From: Lederbergia graminis
GTDB lineage: Bacteria > Bacillota > Bacilli > Bacillales > Bacillaceae_C
NCBI RefSeq assembly: GCF_042655485.1
Contig: NZ_JBHSMC010000011.1
Coordinates: 124,001-188,000 of the forward strand
Length of the DNA: 64,000 nucleotides
Reading direction: 5' to 3'
Shown piece by piece: positions 24,585 through 33,050 of this stretch. The translations under genes were made by a program, and so were the position numbers. Numbering within the stretch: position 1 is the stretch's first letter; the number at the start of each line of letters is the position of its first letter. The notes below the pieces were generated by a model. That model saw only the letters and a list, made by a program, of their open reading frames with translations. It ran no database searches and was not told the origin of the DNA.

Positions 24585-25586
24585 ATGTCTAATATAAATA
24601 TACCAGTTTCAGTATTAAATCTCGCCCCTATTCGTCAAGGACAAGGTCCGAAAGAAGCAATTGATGCGATGGTCGATTTGGCACAAGCGACGGAAAAATT
24701 AGGCTACACTCGCTATTGGATTGCAGAACATCATAACACTCCTACATTGGTGAGTTCTGCTACGTCGATTCTCATTAAACATACATTAGAGCATACAAAT
24801 ACCATTCGTGTTGGTTCCGGCGGAGTTATGTTGCCAAACCATGCGCCACTAGTAGTCGCAGAGCAATTTGGAACGATGGCAACAATTTACCCTGATCGTT
24901 TAGATCTTGGACTTGGCCGTGCACCAGGGACGGATATGTTAACCGCAAGTGCGCTAAGACGTTCAAAGCATGACACAGTTTATACATTCCCAGAAGATGT
25001 GAAAGCATTACTTACCTATTTTGGACCTGAGGAAAAGCAAGGCTATGTAAAAGCTTATCCTGGTGTGGAAACGAATATCCCGATTTATATTTTAGGTTCT
25101 TCCACAGATTCAGCTCATTTAGCAGCGAAAATGGGATTACCTTACGTTTTTGCTTCTCATTTTGCACCGCGCTGGATGGAAGAAGCGATTAACATTTACC
25201 GAGCTGAATTCCAACCTTCTGAGTACTTAGATAAGCCTTATATGATGGTTTGTCTCAATGTAATCGCTGCGGAAACAGATGAAGAAGCAGAATTTGAATC
25301 CACAACGATGCAACAATTTTTCTTAAATGTCGTTAGAGGATCGCAGATGAAACTAAGCCCACCTGTGGAAAGCATGGATGATATTTGGAATGAGCAAGAA
25401 GCATTAGTAGCATCCAACATGAGCAGTGTCACATTCATGGGAAGCAAAGCATCGATTCGCCAACAGCTACAAGAATTCCAAAATAAATACAATGTAGACG
25501 AAATCATGGCAGTCAGCTATATATTCGACCCTGCCAAACAAAAACGCTCCTACGAAATCCTAAAAGAAGTAGTAGATGAAGGCTGA
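24585..25586 (+). CDS. LLM-class (bacterial luciferase-like) flavin monooxygenase
   Basis: A 333-residue TIM-barrel protein of the luciferase-like family. PVSVLNLAPIRQGQGPKEAI starts the first strand, YWIAEHHNTP holds the conserved His pair, IRVGSGGVMLPNHAPLVVAEQF binds flavin, and DRLDLGLGRAPGTD is the family fingerprint. Members use FMNH2 or F420 as cosubstrate; the YceB/YtmO-like subgroup has unassigned substrates. AAAGGA lies upstream of the ATG. It is monocistronic and followed 3 bp later by four family A hairpins. Confidence 0.9.
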   Translation: MSNINIPVSVLNLAPIRQGQGPKEAIDAMVDLAQATEKLGYTRYWIAEHHNTPTLVSSATSILIKHTLEHTNTIRVGSGGVMLPNHAPLVVAEQFGTMATIYPDRLDLGLGRAPGTDMLTASALRRSKHDTVYTFPEDVKALLTYFGPEEKQGYVKAYPGVETNIPIYILGSSTDSAHLAAKMGLPYVFASHFAPRWMEEAINIYRAEFQPSEYLDKPYMMVCLNVIAAETDEEAEFESTTMQQFFLNVVRGSQMKLSPPVESMDDIWNEQEALVASNMSSVTFMGSKASIRQQLQEFQNKYNVDEIMAVSYIFDPAKQKRSYEILKEVVDEG

Positions 25587-25589
25587 GCT

Positions 25590-25730
25590 GGGACGTGGGG
25601 TCAGGAACGTTGACCCGCTTTGGAACTGGGACGCGGGGTCAGGAACCTTGACCCGTTTTGGAACTGGGACGCGGGGTCAGGAACCTTGACCCGTTTTGGA
25701 ACTGGGACGCGGGGTCAGGTTCACTGTCCC
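25590..25730. repeat. Family A tandem cluster, four units at 38-bp spacing
   Basis: Four near-identical units GGGACGCGGGGTCAGG..., each followed by an 11-bp spacer ending TTTGGAACT. It is the most regular family A cluster. It lies after the luciferase-like gene stop and upstream of the metallo-hydrolase gene. Confidence 0.88.
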
Positions 25731-25813
25731 TTTTTTTCCCGAGACAAGAAGTTGTTCAAAACATTATTCCATTTCTACCAAGCGTCCTGCTATAATCCAG
25801 TTAGGAGGTGTGA

Positions 25814-26743
25814 ATGATGGTAAATAGATATAAAAACTTTGATGATATACCGGATAAGAAGACATTTAAAGATATGCTTCGCTGGTCGAAAGAAAGAAGA
25901 AAAAAGAAAAAGGATTTATCCGTTCAGATTCCCTATTGCGAAAAAGTAGATGTGGAGAGTCTCCATGCTAATCATTCAAAAACCTCCATTACTTGGATTG
26001 GTCATTCTACCTTTTTCATCCATATGAATGGATTAAATATCATTACCGACCCGGTGTGGGCAACATATATGGGCTTTCAGAAGCGTTTAACAAAGCCCGG
26101 AATTGCTATAAAGGATCTCCCGGAAATTGATATTGTCGTCATTTCACACGGACATTATGATCACTTAGATTTTCCTTCTATCCGAAAATTGAAAGGGGAT
26201 CCTACCTATTACATTCCTTATGGTTTGAAATCTGCTTTTACACGGAGAGGCTATAAAAGAGTAGTAGAAGCTAATTGGTGGGATGATTTTCAGCTAGAAT
26301 CTGAACATATGAAACTATCATTTGTTCCAGCTCAACATTGGACTAGACGGACGTTGAATGATTGGAACACGTCGCACTGGGGTGGCTGGATTTTCGAGAA
26401 TAGTAGAAATGGTGAATCTATTTATTTCGTTGGCGATACTGGCTATTTTAGTGGTTTCAAAGAAATCGCAAACCGCTATTCTATCAATATCGTTCTCATG
26501 CCAATTGGCGCGTATGAACCGGAATGGTTTATGGCTCCATCCCATATTAATCCAGAAGATGCGATCAAAGCATTTTTAGAGTCGAATGGAAATGTTTTTA
26601 TACCAATGCATTACGGCGCCTACCGCCTAGCCGACGATACAGGACCAGAAGCATTAGAAAGATTTAATAAAGAATGGGAACGACAATCTCTTCCTGAAGA
26701 ACAACGAAAAGTACTGAAGATTGGCGAAACGTATTGGCTTTAA
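25814..26743 (+). CDS. UlaG/NAPE-PLD-like metallo-beta-lactamase-fold hydrolase
   Basis: A 309-residue metallo-hydrolase. GHSTFFIHMNGLNIITDPVW opens the fold, SHGHYDHLD (near 112) binds two metals, AQHWTRR and WGGWIFE match the NAPE-PLD-like subgroup, FVGDTGYF supplies the bridging Asp, and PMHYGAYRL the last histidine. It is likely a cytosolic phosphodiesterase or lactonase; substrate unknown. AGGAGG is 5 and 8 bases from two successive ATGs. Family A repeats lie on both sides. Confidence 0.88.
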   Translation: MMVNRYKNFDDIPDKKTFKDMLRWSKERRKKKKDLSVQIPYCEKVDVESLHANHSKTSITWIGHSTFFIHMNGLNIITDPVWATYMGFQKRLTKPGIAIKDLPEIDIVVISHGHYDHLDFPSIRKLKGDPTYYIPYGLKSAFTRRGYKRVVEANWWDDFQLESEHMKLSFVPAQHWTRRTLNDWNTSHWGGWIFENSRNGESIYFVGDTGYFSGFKEIANRYSINIVLMPIGAYEPEWFMAPSHINPEDAIKAFLESNGNVFIPMHYGAYRLADDTGPEALERFNKEWERQSLPEEQRKVLKIGETYWL

Positions 26744-26747
26744 GGGA

Positions 26748-26814
26748 GGGACGCGGGGTCAGGAACATTGTCCCACTAGTGAAACTAGGGACGAGGTTCC
26801 TGACCCTATGTCCC
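26748..26814. repeat. Family A hairpin repeats between convergent genes
   Basis: Two opposed units between the metallo-hydrolase stop (4 bp away) and the YnfA-family stop (2 bp away). A shared bidirectional 3' element is plausible. Confidence 0.8.
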
Positions 26815-26816
26815 TT

Positions 26817-27152
26817 TTAACTTCTGGATGGAAGGAGCATGACTGCAACCCCAACTATACAAATGGCAGCACCAAGCCAGTCATATAGATCGGGTGTTTT
26901 TCTGTCAACTCCCCATCCCCACAAGACAGAAAGTACAATAAACACTCCTCCATATGCAGCATATACTCTTCCGAAGGACGGAAATGTTTGAAAAGTAGCG
27001 ACAACACCGTACAAGATTAAAGCCACCCCACCGAAAAACCCCCAATAAAAAGACTTACCCTCTCTTAACCATAGCCAAATTAAATATCCGCCACCTATTT
27101 CAGCAAGCCCAGCTAATAAAAATAATGCAACTGAATAAAACATGGTGTACAC
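26817..27152 (-). CDS. YnfA/UPF0060-family membrane protein
   Basis: A 111-residue protein with four membrane helices. LAGLAEIGGGYLIWLWLREG, FGRVYAAYGGVFIVLSVLWG and DWLGAAICIVGVAVMLL match the UPF0060 (YnfA) family, which is related to small multidrug resistance transporters and has been linked to drug or cation efflux. The conserved Glu in the first helix is present. AAAGGTG precedes the ATG. Monocistronic. Confidence 0.92.
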   Translation of the reverse strand: MYTMFYSVALFLLAGLAEIGGGYLIWLWLREGKSFYWGFFGGVALILYGVVATFQTFPSFGRVYAAYGGVFIVLSVLWGWGVDRKTPDLYDWLGAAICIVGVAVMLLPSRS

Positions 27153-27221
27153 ACCTTTATATACAATTTATATAAAAGGTATTATAGCGCATGTTGTGTG
27201 AAATTTTCGGTTTTACGATTA

Positions 27222-27587
27222 TTATATAGTGCGATAGCTAGAGGTCATAAATGTCGCTGGACTTAATTGTTCACTTTCTATTACAATCGCAGTCAATCCT
27301 GTTTCTGTTTTTGTTTCATGCCATTCATCTTTCTCCCAATACACCGCATCACCCGCTTGAACCTTCACATATTCTTTATTCGAACCACAAACCTCCCCTT
27401 CCCCATTTATAATTAATAGAAGCTGAGGAACTACTGCTTGATGGTAACCAATAATTCCATTTTCTTCTAAGTACATACATCCAATACGGGCTTGCTGCTC
27501 CGTTTGAATGATACGAGACATGACAAAATCTGAATCAAATTTTGTAATTTTCTTGCCTGTTTCTTGAGTGAAAGTATATATTTCCAT
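27222..27587 (-). CDS. Cupin-domain protein
   Basis: A 121-residue single-domain cupin. GIIGYHQAVVPQLLLIINGEGEV covers cupin motif 1, with one histidine, and QAGDAVYWEKDEWHETKTETG covers motif 2, whose His and Glu are retained. Small cupins bind a metal and a small ligand and may be enzymes or sensors; nothing here indicates which. The start has TGGAGG seven bases upstream. The 800 bp upstream of it contain a terminator-like hairpin and a 52-bp repeat array. Confidence 0.8.
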   Translation of the reverse strand: MEIYTFTQETGKKITKFDSDFVMSRIIQTEQQARIGCMYLEENGIIGYHQAVVPQLLLIINGEGEVCGSNKEYVKVQAGDAVYWEKDEWHETKTETGLTAIVIESEQLSPATFMTSSYRTI

Positions 27588-27697
27588 GGTCTACCTCCAG
27601 GTAAGTGGTTAAAATTCTGTATAATAGAATTCTATATTGAATAAAATATTACCTTTCTTTCGGGTAAGGTTAGGAGATTCTACCTATTGAAGGGAAA

Positions 27698-27750
27698 GAA
27701 GTAATTGCTCTGCTCAGTGATTGGAGTGGGAGGAATTACTTCTTTTTTTT
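27698..27750 (+). terminator. Orphan plus-strand terminator hairpin
   Basis: GAAGTAATT and AATTACTTC flank a 27-base loop, followed by TTTTTTTT on the plus strand. No plus-strand gene lies within about 950 bp upstream, so it may end a short non-coding transcript or be a relic. Confidence 0.5.
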
Positions 27751-27780
27751 ATGTGTTGGGTTACTGATTTTGGATTTGGT

Positions 27781-28297
27781 TCGTGACCTTAGAGTGTGTA
27801 AATTGATGGAGTTGGGCACGATGGGGCTTCCTGCGTGATCACTTGAGTGAAAAACTGATGGAGGCAGGCATGTTGGAGCTTCTTGCGTGACCGCTTGAGT
27901 GAAAAATTGATGAAGTGGGCATGTTGGGGCTTCTTGCGTGACCACTTGATAGAAAAACTGAAGGAGCTAGGCACATTGGAGCTCCTTGCGTGACCACTTG
28001 AGTGAAAAACTGATGGAGGCGGGCATGTTGGGGCTTCCTGCGTGACCGCTTCGGGGTAAAAATGATGGAACTGGGCACGATAGAGCTCCTTGCGTGACCG
28101 CTTGAACGAAAAATTGGATGGCACCGGGCACGATGAGGCTTCCAACGTGACAGCTTAAGAGAAAAATTGGAAGAGCAGGGCACATTGAAGCGCCCTGCGT
28201 GACCACCTATAACAAAAAAAGGAAGAAGAGGTCACGATAGAACTTCCATCGTGACCTCTTCGAACGAAAATAGCTGAAACTAGGCACGCAGCAACTA
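27781..28297. repeat. Tandem array with 52-bp period (array B1)
   Basis: The anchor CGTGA occurs at 27782, 27834, 27886, 27937, 27989, 28041, 28093, 28146, 28198 and 28250, so steps are 52 bp with one 51 and one 53. Each unit has GGGCAYG...GCGTGACC, a weak 4-7 bp hairpin, then a GTGAAAAA-type spacer. The last unit forms a perfect 14-bp inverted repeat (28225-28261). Long stop-free frames through it are artefacts of the repeat. Confidence 0.9.
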
Positions 28298-28315
28298 TTT
28301 TCCAATTTCAAAACT

Positions 28316-28380
28316 GGGACAAGAATCCTGACCCCACGTCCCACTTCAAAACCGGGTCAACGTTCCTGACCCCATGTCCC
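28316..28380. repeat. Family A hairpin repeats, two units 38 bp apart
   Basis: Units at 28316-28342 and 28354-28380 in the CCTGACCCC orientation, ending 5 bp from the SDR stop codon. Confidence 0.8.
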
Positions 28381-28385
28381 TCCTC

Positions 28386-29078
28386 TTACTTACTATTTTT
28401 TATGACGACTTCTGTGACGTTGAGGTTTTTGCGTGGTTTTATGTTGTCGATGATGATGTCTGCTACGTCGTCAGGGTCCATTAGGTCTTTTATTTCTTCT
28501 TGTGTGTATATGCCATCCCAGAATTCAGTTTTCATTCCGCCCATGTAGGCAGCGTATACTTGAACTGCGCTGTCTTTTAGTTCGACTAGTAAGCTTTCTG
28601 TAAATCCGCGTACTCCGAATTTACTTGCGCAATATACGGATTCCGTTACTTTTCCTTCAAGCCCTGCAGTGGAAATGATGTTTGCTATTTTCCCTTTATT
28701 ATTCTTTTTCATGTCAGGTAAAACAGCTTGGGCACAAAAGATTGTTCCTTTAAGATTGATATCAATCATTTGGTGGACAGATTCTTCTGTTAAATTTTCT
28801 GCAAGATCAAACACACCTAATCCAGCATTATTAATTAATAAATCGATCGTTCCAACCTCTGCTTTAATGGCAGCAAATACGGAATCTACCTCTGATTTGT
28901 TCGTAACATCTAATTCATAAATGGAATACTCATTCATTAATGTTTTTGCAGTGCGCTCTAGTCTCTCTCTTTTTCTACCTAGTAAGCAAACATGACTACC
29001 AGATTCAGAATATTTTTTAGCTAAGGAAGCACCAAGTCCACTTCCTGCACCTGTAATAACTACTACTTTTTCATTCAT
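28386..29078 (-). CDS. Short-chain dehydrogenase/reductase (SDR)
   Basis: A 230-residue classical SDR. VVVITGAGSGLGASLAKKY is the NAD(P) motif TGxxxGxG, LLINNAGLG is the NNAG element, IISTAGLEG supplies the catalytic Ser, and YCASKFGVRGF the Tyr-x-x-x-Lys. The substrate is not predictable. The frame is open to 29147, but the ATG at 29078 has AAAAGGATG upstream and begins the first strand. The region directly upstream was interrupted by a MITE-like element (29107-29295), which may have replaced or insulated its promoter. Confidence 0.9.
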   Translation of the reverse strand: MNEKVVVITGAGSGLGASLAKKYSESGSHVCLLGRKRERLERTAKTLMNEYSIYELDVTNKSEVDSVFAAIKAEVGTIDLLINNAGLGVFDLAENLTEESVHQMIDINLKGTIFCAQAVLPDMKKNNKGKIANIISTAGLEGKVTESVYCASKFGVRGFTESLLVELKDSAVQVYAAYMGGMKTEFWDGIYTQEEIKDLMDPDDVADIIIDNIKPRKNLNVTEVVIKNSK

Positions 29079-29106
29079 GATATAAACATCCTTTTCTTTT
29101 ATATTA

Positions 29107-29295
29107 AGCTCTGTTAAACTCTGTTGTTGATTTTGGCTCCTGTACACTCGCTTTCCGCGGGCACGGTCTCAGCTAACTTGGCAAAGAAAACCGCTTTGCC
29201 AAGTGGATCTTCGGCTCGTGCTGTTCCCGCAGGAGTCTCGTGTACATCCGCCACAATCAACTAAGTTGTTAACAACAATGAACATTAACAGAGCC
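29107..29295. mobile_element. MITE-like element, 189 bp, copy 1
   Basis: The terminal inverted repeats begin AGCTCTGTTAA and end TTAACAGAGCC. The element is flanked by the perfect 8-bp direct repeats TTATATTA (29099-29106 and 29296-29303). The core has CGCTTTCCGCGGGCACGG and CCCGCAGGAGTCTCGTGTAC arms, giving a long cruciform. There is no coding capacity. A second copy of identical length lies at 32862. Confidence 0.92.
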
Positions 29296-29306
29296 TTATA
29301 TTAAAA

Positions 29307-29346
29307 GGGGGAAGTAGGAGCATGATACATTATCTCCTCTTCCCCC
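29307..29346 (-). terminator. Terminator after MFS gene
   Basis: GGGGGAAGTAGGAG and CTCCTCTTCCCCC pair with one bulge around a 13-base loop. On the minus strand the stem is followed by TTTTAA. It lies 20 bp past the MFS stop. Confidence 0.7.
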
Positions 29347-29366
29347 CAACTTAAACGTTTATCGTA

Positions 29367-30767
29367 TTAATCTTTCTTTACTGGTTTTGGAATAATGAAC
29401 AGGCTCGAAACTAAGGCAAAGATGGTGATAATCATGGAAATCCACATCGCGTTTGAAAATCCACTAGCAGTTCCCTCTGCCACAAGTGGTGCAACTAAGC
29501 CGATACCTAATGATGCCCCGATACCAAATGCAGCTCCATTAAATCCTGTTAATGCAGAAGGTGCTTCATCTGGTGCTTGAATTACTCCAAGTCCATTTAT
29601 TGTTGTAAGAATTAATCCGTTGTACGTGAAGCCCATTGCTATAATAGCGCCAAATACAACCCATTGGTTTTCCCACATTAAAGCGATTACAAGTAGGATA
29701 GCAATGTTGATAATTAAACCAATTCGCAACCAGCGTACCCATCCAAATTTTCCAGCAATCCAACCGGATAACGGTGCACTGAACAATCCAATGATTGCAC
29801 CAGGCATTAAGAATAATAATCCAGTTGTTGCTGCACTTAAACCAAACCCTACTGTTTTATCTTGACTGAGCATTACGATTGAAAAGTTGATGACTGCGAA
29901 TACTCCACTTAACGTTAATAAAGTTGTTGTAATAACCGGCCATACTTGGCGAGACTTCAAATGTTCTACTGGGAACAGAGGAGATTCACTCTTCTTCTCA
30001 ATAAACCAGAATGCAACCATAGAGATAGCGGTACCAAAAAAGTAGATAAGGGACATCGTTGATAACCAACCATCTGCTGAACCTGTAGATACGAAGTTAG
30101 TTAAGCAGATTAGTACAACGGCAATTGCTAAAGCACCCCACCAGTCCATTTTACCTGTAGTGGTAGCTGGTCTACCTTTCGGAACAGTTGCCTTAACACC
30201 TAAGAAAGCAATAAGACCAACGATTAAAATTACTACGAAGATAGATCTGAAACCAAAGTTATCACTTAGAAGTCCACCTAGGTACCCATCGATACCAGCC
30301 ACTCCACCATTTGCAGCAGTAATAACACCAAGGATCGTACCGAATTTTTTCGGGCTAACTGCTTCTTTTAAAATAACGTAACAAAGCTGGAATGCTGCAC
30401 CTGTAGCACCTTGGAAAACGCGACCAATCATAAGAACAGTAAAATTAGGAGCAAACATACATAAAATTGTTCCGATTCCCATTAACACGAGAATGATAAC
30501 AAGTGCACGTTGGCGACCGATAAAGTCACTCCAACGAGCAAGTACTACACCAGCAATAGATGAAACAAGTAGTAACAAACTAGAAACTTGAGATACTTGA
30601 TCTACACCAACATTTAAAGAATCGGCAATGTTTGGAAGTGCTGGTGTTACCATGCTTAAGTTAAATTGATATGTTAAAACACATAGTATTAATGTTACAG
30701 TTAAAGCTACAATACCTGCTTTTTTAATAGGCATGTTCAAATTAGGATTTTCTACATGAGCTGTCAT
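29367..30767 (-). CDS. MFS transporter, probable nucleoside or base uptake
   Basis: A 466-residue major facilitator of the DHA-like type with 12-14 helices. LARWSDFIGRQRALVII is the conserved loop 2-3 motif, and LMIGRVFQGATGAAF resembles the helix 4 signature. It ends the operon rbsK-like, nucleoside hydrolase-like, MFS, with 21 bp to the hydrolase stop. That context suggests import of the nucleoside cleaved by the hydrolase, although sequence alone would read as a drug-efflux-like MFS. AGGGAG lies 8 bases before the ATG at 30767. Confidence 0.85.
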   Translation of the reverse strand: MTAHVENPNLNMPIKKAGIVALTVTLILCVLTYQFNLSMVTPALPNIADSLNVGVDQVSQVSSLLLLVSSIAGVVLARWSDFIGRQRALVIILVLMGIGTILCMFAPNFTVLMIGRVFQGATGAAFQLCYVILKEAVSPKKFGTILGVITAANGGVAGIDGYLGGLLSDNFGFRSIFVVILIVGLIAFLGVKATVPKGRPATTTGKMDWWGALAIAVVLICLTNFVSTGSADGWLSTMSLIYFFGTAISMVAFWFIEKKSESPLFPVEHLKSRQVWPVITTTLLTLSGVFAVINFSIVMLSQDKTVGFGLSAATTGLLFLMPGAIIGLFSAPLSGWIAGKFGWVRWLRIGLIINIAILLVIALMWENQWVVFGAIIAMGFTYNGLILTTINGLGVIQAPDEAPSALTGFNGAAFGIGASLGIGLVAPLVAEGTASGFSNAMWISMIITIFALVSSLFIIPKPVKKD

Positions 30768-30788
30768 TGCAATAGCTCCCTTCACTTT

Positions 30789-31727
30789 TTATTTTTTAAA
30801 TAAAGACATAAGTGTTTTGTGCAAATGATTCACTAGTTCTGGTGAATTTACGCCGATGCAAACTTTTACATTCGGGTTTGCATCACGTAATTTATACGGA
30901 TCTCCGATTGTTCTACCTACTGCTTCGCCTTCTGTTACAACGGTCATATGCATTGGTAACACGGTGAAAAATTCAGGATGTACTGCATTAATAACGGCAG
31001 ACGGATCGTGTAAATAGCAACCGTTCGTATCAAAATGTTGAGAAATATAATAATCTACCATATCTGCGTATGTTTTACCGGCAACGCTACCTGTCTCTCT
31101 CCAGCTTTGTGTATGCGCATTCGTTAGTAGCGAACGTTGCGTTACATCTAACCCAACCATTGTCACGTCTACACCGCTTTCAAACAGGTACTTAGCTGCT
31201 TCCGGATCTTGTGAAATATTGGCTTCTGTATATGGACTAGCATTCCCAGGAACTGTTAAAGCTCCACCCATAATGACAACTCTACCCATCATTTCTTTTA
31301 TTTCTGGCGCTTTTTTCAGTGCTAACGTCAGATTTGTCATCGGGCCAGTAGCAACAATTACTAAATCTTTTTTATACTTTTTAATTGATTCTATGAGAAA
31401 ATCGATTGCGCTCCCTTCTTCTTTTTGTCTAGGAGATGTCTCGATGGAAACTTGTCCAACTCCATTTTCCCCATGGATGCGTGCGCTTACTTCTAATCTA
31501 TCAAAAGAGCTTTGGTTCATCGCGTGACTTTCCCCTGCATAAACTGGAACATGGTTCGCATCACACATATTTAAGATATTTAGAACGTTTTGGACACCAT
31601 CTTCTGTGTACACATTTCCAAATGTCCCCGTAACACCAATTAACTCAATTTCTTTACTGCCAATTGCATAAGCAAGGGCCATTCCATCATCAATACCTGT
31701 ATCTAAATCTAAAATCATTTTTAACAT
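30789..31727 (-). CDS. Inosine/uridine-type nucleoside hydrolase
   Basis: A 312-residue nucleoside N-ribohydrolase. The N-terminal KMILDLDTGIDDGMALAYAI carries the Asp cluster DTGxDD that binds Ca2+, VYAGES follows, and IVATGPMTNLTLAL and MGGALTVPGNASPYTEANI are strongly conserved. LHDPSAVINAVHPEFF provides the C-terminal Asp. It splits nucleosides into base and ribose. It overlaps the ribokinase gene by 7 bp, which gives a direct route: nucleoside to ribose to ribose-5-phosphate. AAAGGAGAG precedes the ATG. Confidence 0.93.
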   Translation of the reverse strand: MLKMILDLDTGIDDGMALAYAIGSKEIELIGVTGTFGNVYTEDGVQNVLNILNMCDANHVPVYAGESHAMNQSSFDRLEVSARIHGENGVGQVSIETSPRQKEEGSAIDFLIESIKKYKKDLVIVATGPMTNLTLALKKAPEIKEMMGRVVIMGGALTVPGNASPYTEANISQDPEAAKYLFESGVDVTMVGLDVTQRSLLTNAHTQSWRETGSVAGKTYADMVDYYISQHFDTNGCYLHDPSAVINAVHPEFFTVLPMHMTVVTEGEAVGRTIGDPYKLRDANPNVKVCIGVNSPELVNHLHKTLMSLFKK

Positions 31728-32647
31728 ACGAGACTCTCCTTTTTCATATATGCTTCTAATTCATCTATGGAAGGCATTCCGCTTTGTGCTCCAAGTGCAG
31801 TTACGGATAATGATGCACCGATCCCCGCCATTCTTACTGCATCACGCAAATTCTTACCTTCTGCAATTCCATAAGCTAAAATTCCATTAAATGTATCACC
31901 GGCACCAGTTGTATCTATAACATTCACTTTAATACTTGGAACCGTAAAAACTTTTCCATCCTCCATATAGGATGACCCAGTTGAACCTCTTGTAACAATT
32001 AAATGTACATTGTGCTTGTTACTCCATTCGAGCATTTCCTGTTCCAGCTCTTCTGAACTATGAAACTTTTTCCCTATCAAACTTTCAAATTCAGTTTCAT
32101 TTGGAGTTAAGTAATCTATATAATCAAATAATCTAGGCGCTAATTCTTTATATGGTGCAGGGTTTAATATTGTTTTTACACCGAATTCCTTCGCTTTTTG
32201 TAAAGCGTATTCTACTGTTTCCACCGGAATTTCTAATTGCGTAAGTAGTACATCGGCTTCTTTTATTAAGTCAATATGTTCATCTACTACGCTAATATCA
32301 CAACTATCATTTGCACCTGCTATCACCATAATCGCATTATCATTATTTGTGATAAAAACGGTTGCAGTTCCGGTAAAATTACCTTCTTTACGAATGATAG
32401 AAGAAGTATCGAGCTTTTCTTTTGCTAACCCTGTTTTTATTTGTTCACCAAAGCTATCATCACCTACACATCCAATAATGGAAGTGGATATATCCATTCT
32501 GGATGCTGCTACTGCTTGATTTAAGCCTTTACCACCCATCATGTATTGAATGTGATCCCCGTGAACAGTTTCGCCGATTACTGGTAATCGCTGTGCTGTC
32601 ATAACCATATCGATGTTCAAACTACCTAAAACGACTATTTTCTTCAC
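31721..32647 (-). CDS. rbsK: Ribokinase (PfkB family)
   Basis: A 308-residue sugar kinase. KIVVLGSLNIDMVM opens the fold, GGKGLNQAVAASRM is PfkB signature 1, and DTTGAGDTFNGILAYGIAEG is signature 2 with the catalytic Asp. Length and motifs fit ribokinase, which makes ribose-5-phosphate with ATP. It is the first gene of the nucleoside operon. The start is GTG, after GAGGTG. Upstream are two tandem sigma-A promoters, each with a CcpA-type site over the -35 region, so carbon catabolite control is expected. Confidence 0.9.
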   Translation of the reverse strand: MKKIVVLGSLNIDMVMTAQRLPVIGETVHGDHIQYMMGGKGLNQAVAASRMDISTSIIGCVGDDSFGEQIKTGLAKEKLDTSSIIRKEGNFTGTATVFITNNDNAIMVIAGANDSCDISVVDEHIDLIKEADVLLTQLEIPVETVEYALQKAKEFGVKTILNPAPYKELAPRLFDYIDYLTPNETEFESLIGKKFHSSEELEQEMLEWSNKHNVHLIVTRGSTGSSYMEDGKVFTVPSIKVNVIDTTGAGDTFNGILAYGIAEGKNLRDAVRMAGIGASLSVTALGAQSGMPSIDELEAYMKKESLVC

Positions 32648-32677
32648 TTTTTCACCTCTTCACTCACAATACAAACA

Positions 32678-32760
32678 AATTATGTTTAGTTGTCTGTATT
32701 GCTGTATGGTTTATAAGTATAAGATAAACTATACTGCAAACGTTGTCAATCATTTTTTTA
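32678..32760 (-). promoter_or_regulatory. Proximal promoter module of the nucleoside operon with cre-like site
   Basis: Minus strand: TTGACA (32749-32744), a 17-base spacer, and TATCTT (32726-32721). TGCAAACGTTGTCA (32735-32748) fits the cre consensus with one mismatch and covers the -35. The downstream TTATAAACCATAC may be a regulator site. Confidence 0.75.
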
Positions 32761-32771
32761 AACAAATACAC

Positions 32772-32854
32772 AAAATATGTTTACTTGTATGATGAGTTGT
32801 ATGCTTTATACATGAATAATACACCTAGTTTGAAAACGTTGTCAATGTTTTTTT
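32772..32854 (-). promoter_or_regulatory. Distal promoter module, duplicated copy with perfect cre
   Basis: Minus strand: TTGACA (32845-32840), an 18-base spacer, and TATTAT (32821-32816). TGAAAACGTTGTCA (32831-32844) matches cre at every defined position. GTATAAAGCATAC downstream is palindromic at its ends. The module is similar along its length to the proximal one, about 95 bp away. Confidence 0.75.
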
Positions 32855-32861
32855 ACACAAA

Positions 32862-33050
32862 AGCTCTGTTAAATTCTGTTGTTGATTTTCGCTCCTGTAC
32901 ACTCGCTTTCCGCGGGCACGGCCTCAGCTAACTTGGCAAAGAAAGCCGCTTTGCAAAGTGGATCTTCGGCTCGTGCTGTTCCCGCAGGAGTCTCGTGTAC
33001 ATCCGCTACCATCAACTAAGTTGTTAACAACAATGAACTTTAACAGAGCC
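32862..33050. mobile_element. MITE-like element, 189 bp, copy 2
   Basis: Same length and nearly the same sequence as the 29107 copy, with ends AGCTCTGTTAAA and TTTAACAGAGCC. Perfect 8-bp target duplications TACACAAA lie at 32854-32861 and 33051-33058. It sits between the GntR terminator and the distal promoter of the nucleoside operon. Confidence 0.92.

Noticed and set aside
25620..25817. Plus-strand frame with repeating GVRNLDPF-type text
   Set aside because: It is a translation of four family A hairpins and has no ribosome binding site.
27736..28206. Several overlapping long frames rich in Ser, His and Pro
   Set aside because: They run through array B1 in three frames. A 52-bp unit shifts frame by one each time, so stop-free reading is a by-product of unit sequence. 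No ribosome binding sites or known domains.
29107..33050. Composite transposon bounded by the two 189-bp elements
   Set aside because: Each copy has its own different 8-bp target duplication, so they inserted independently.
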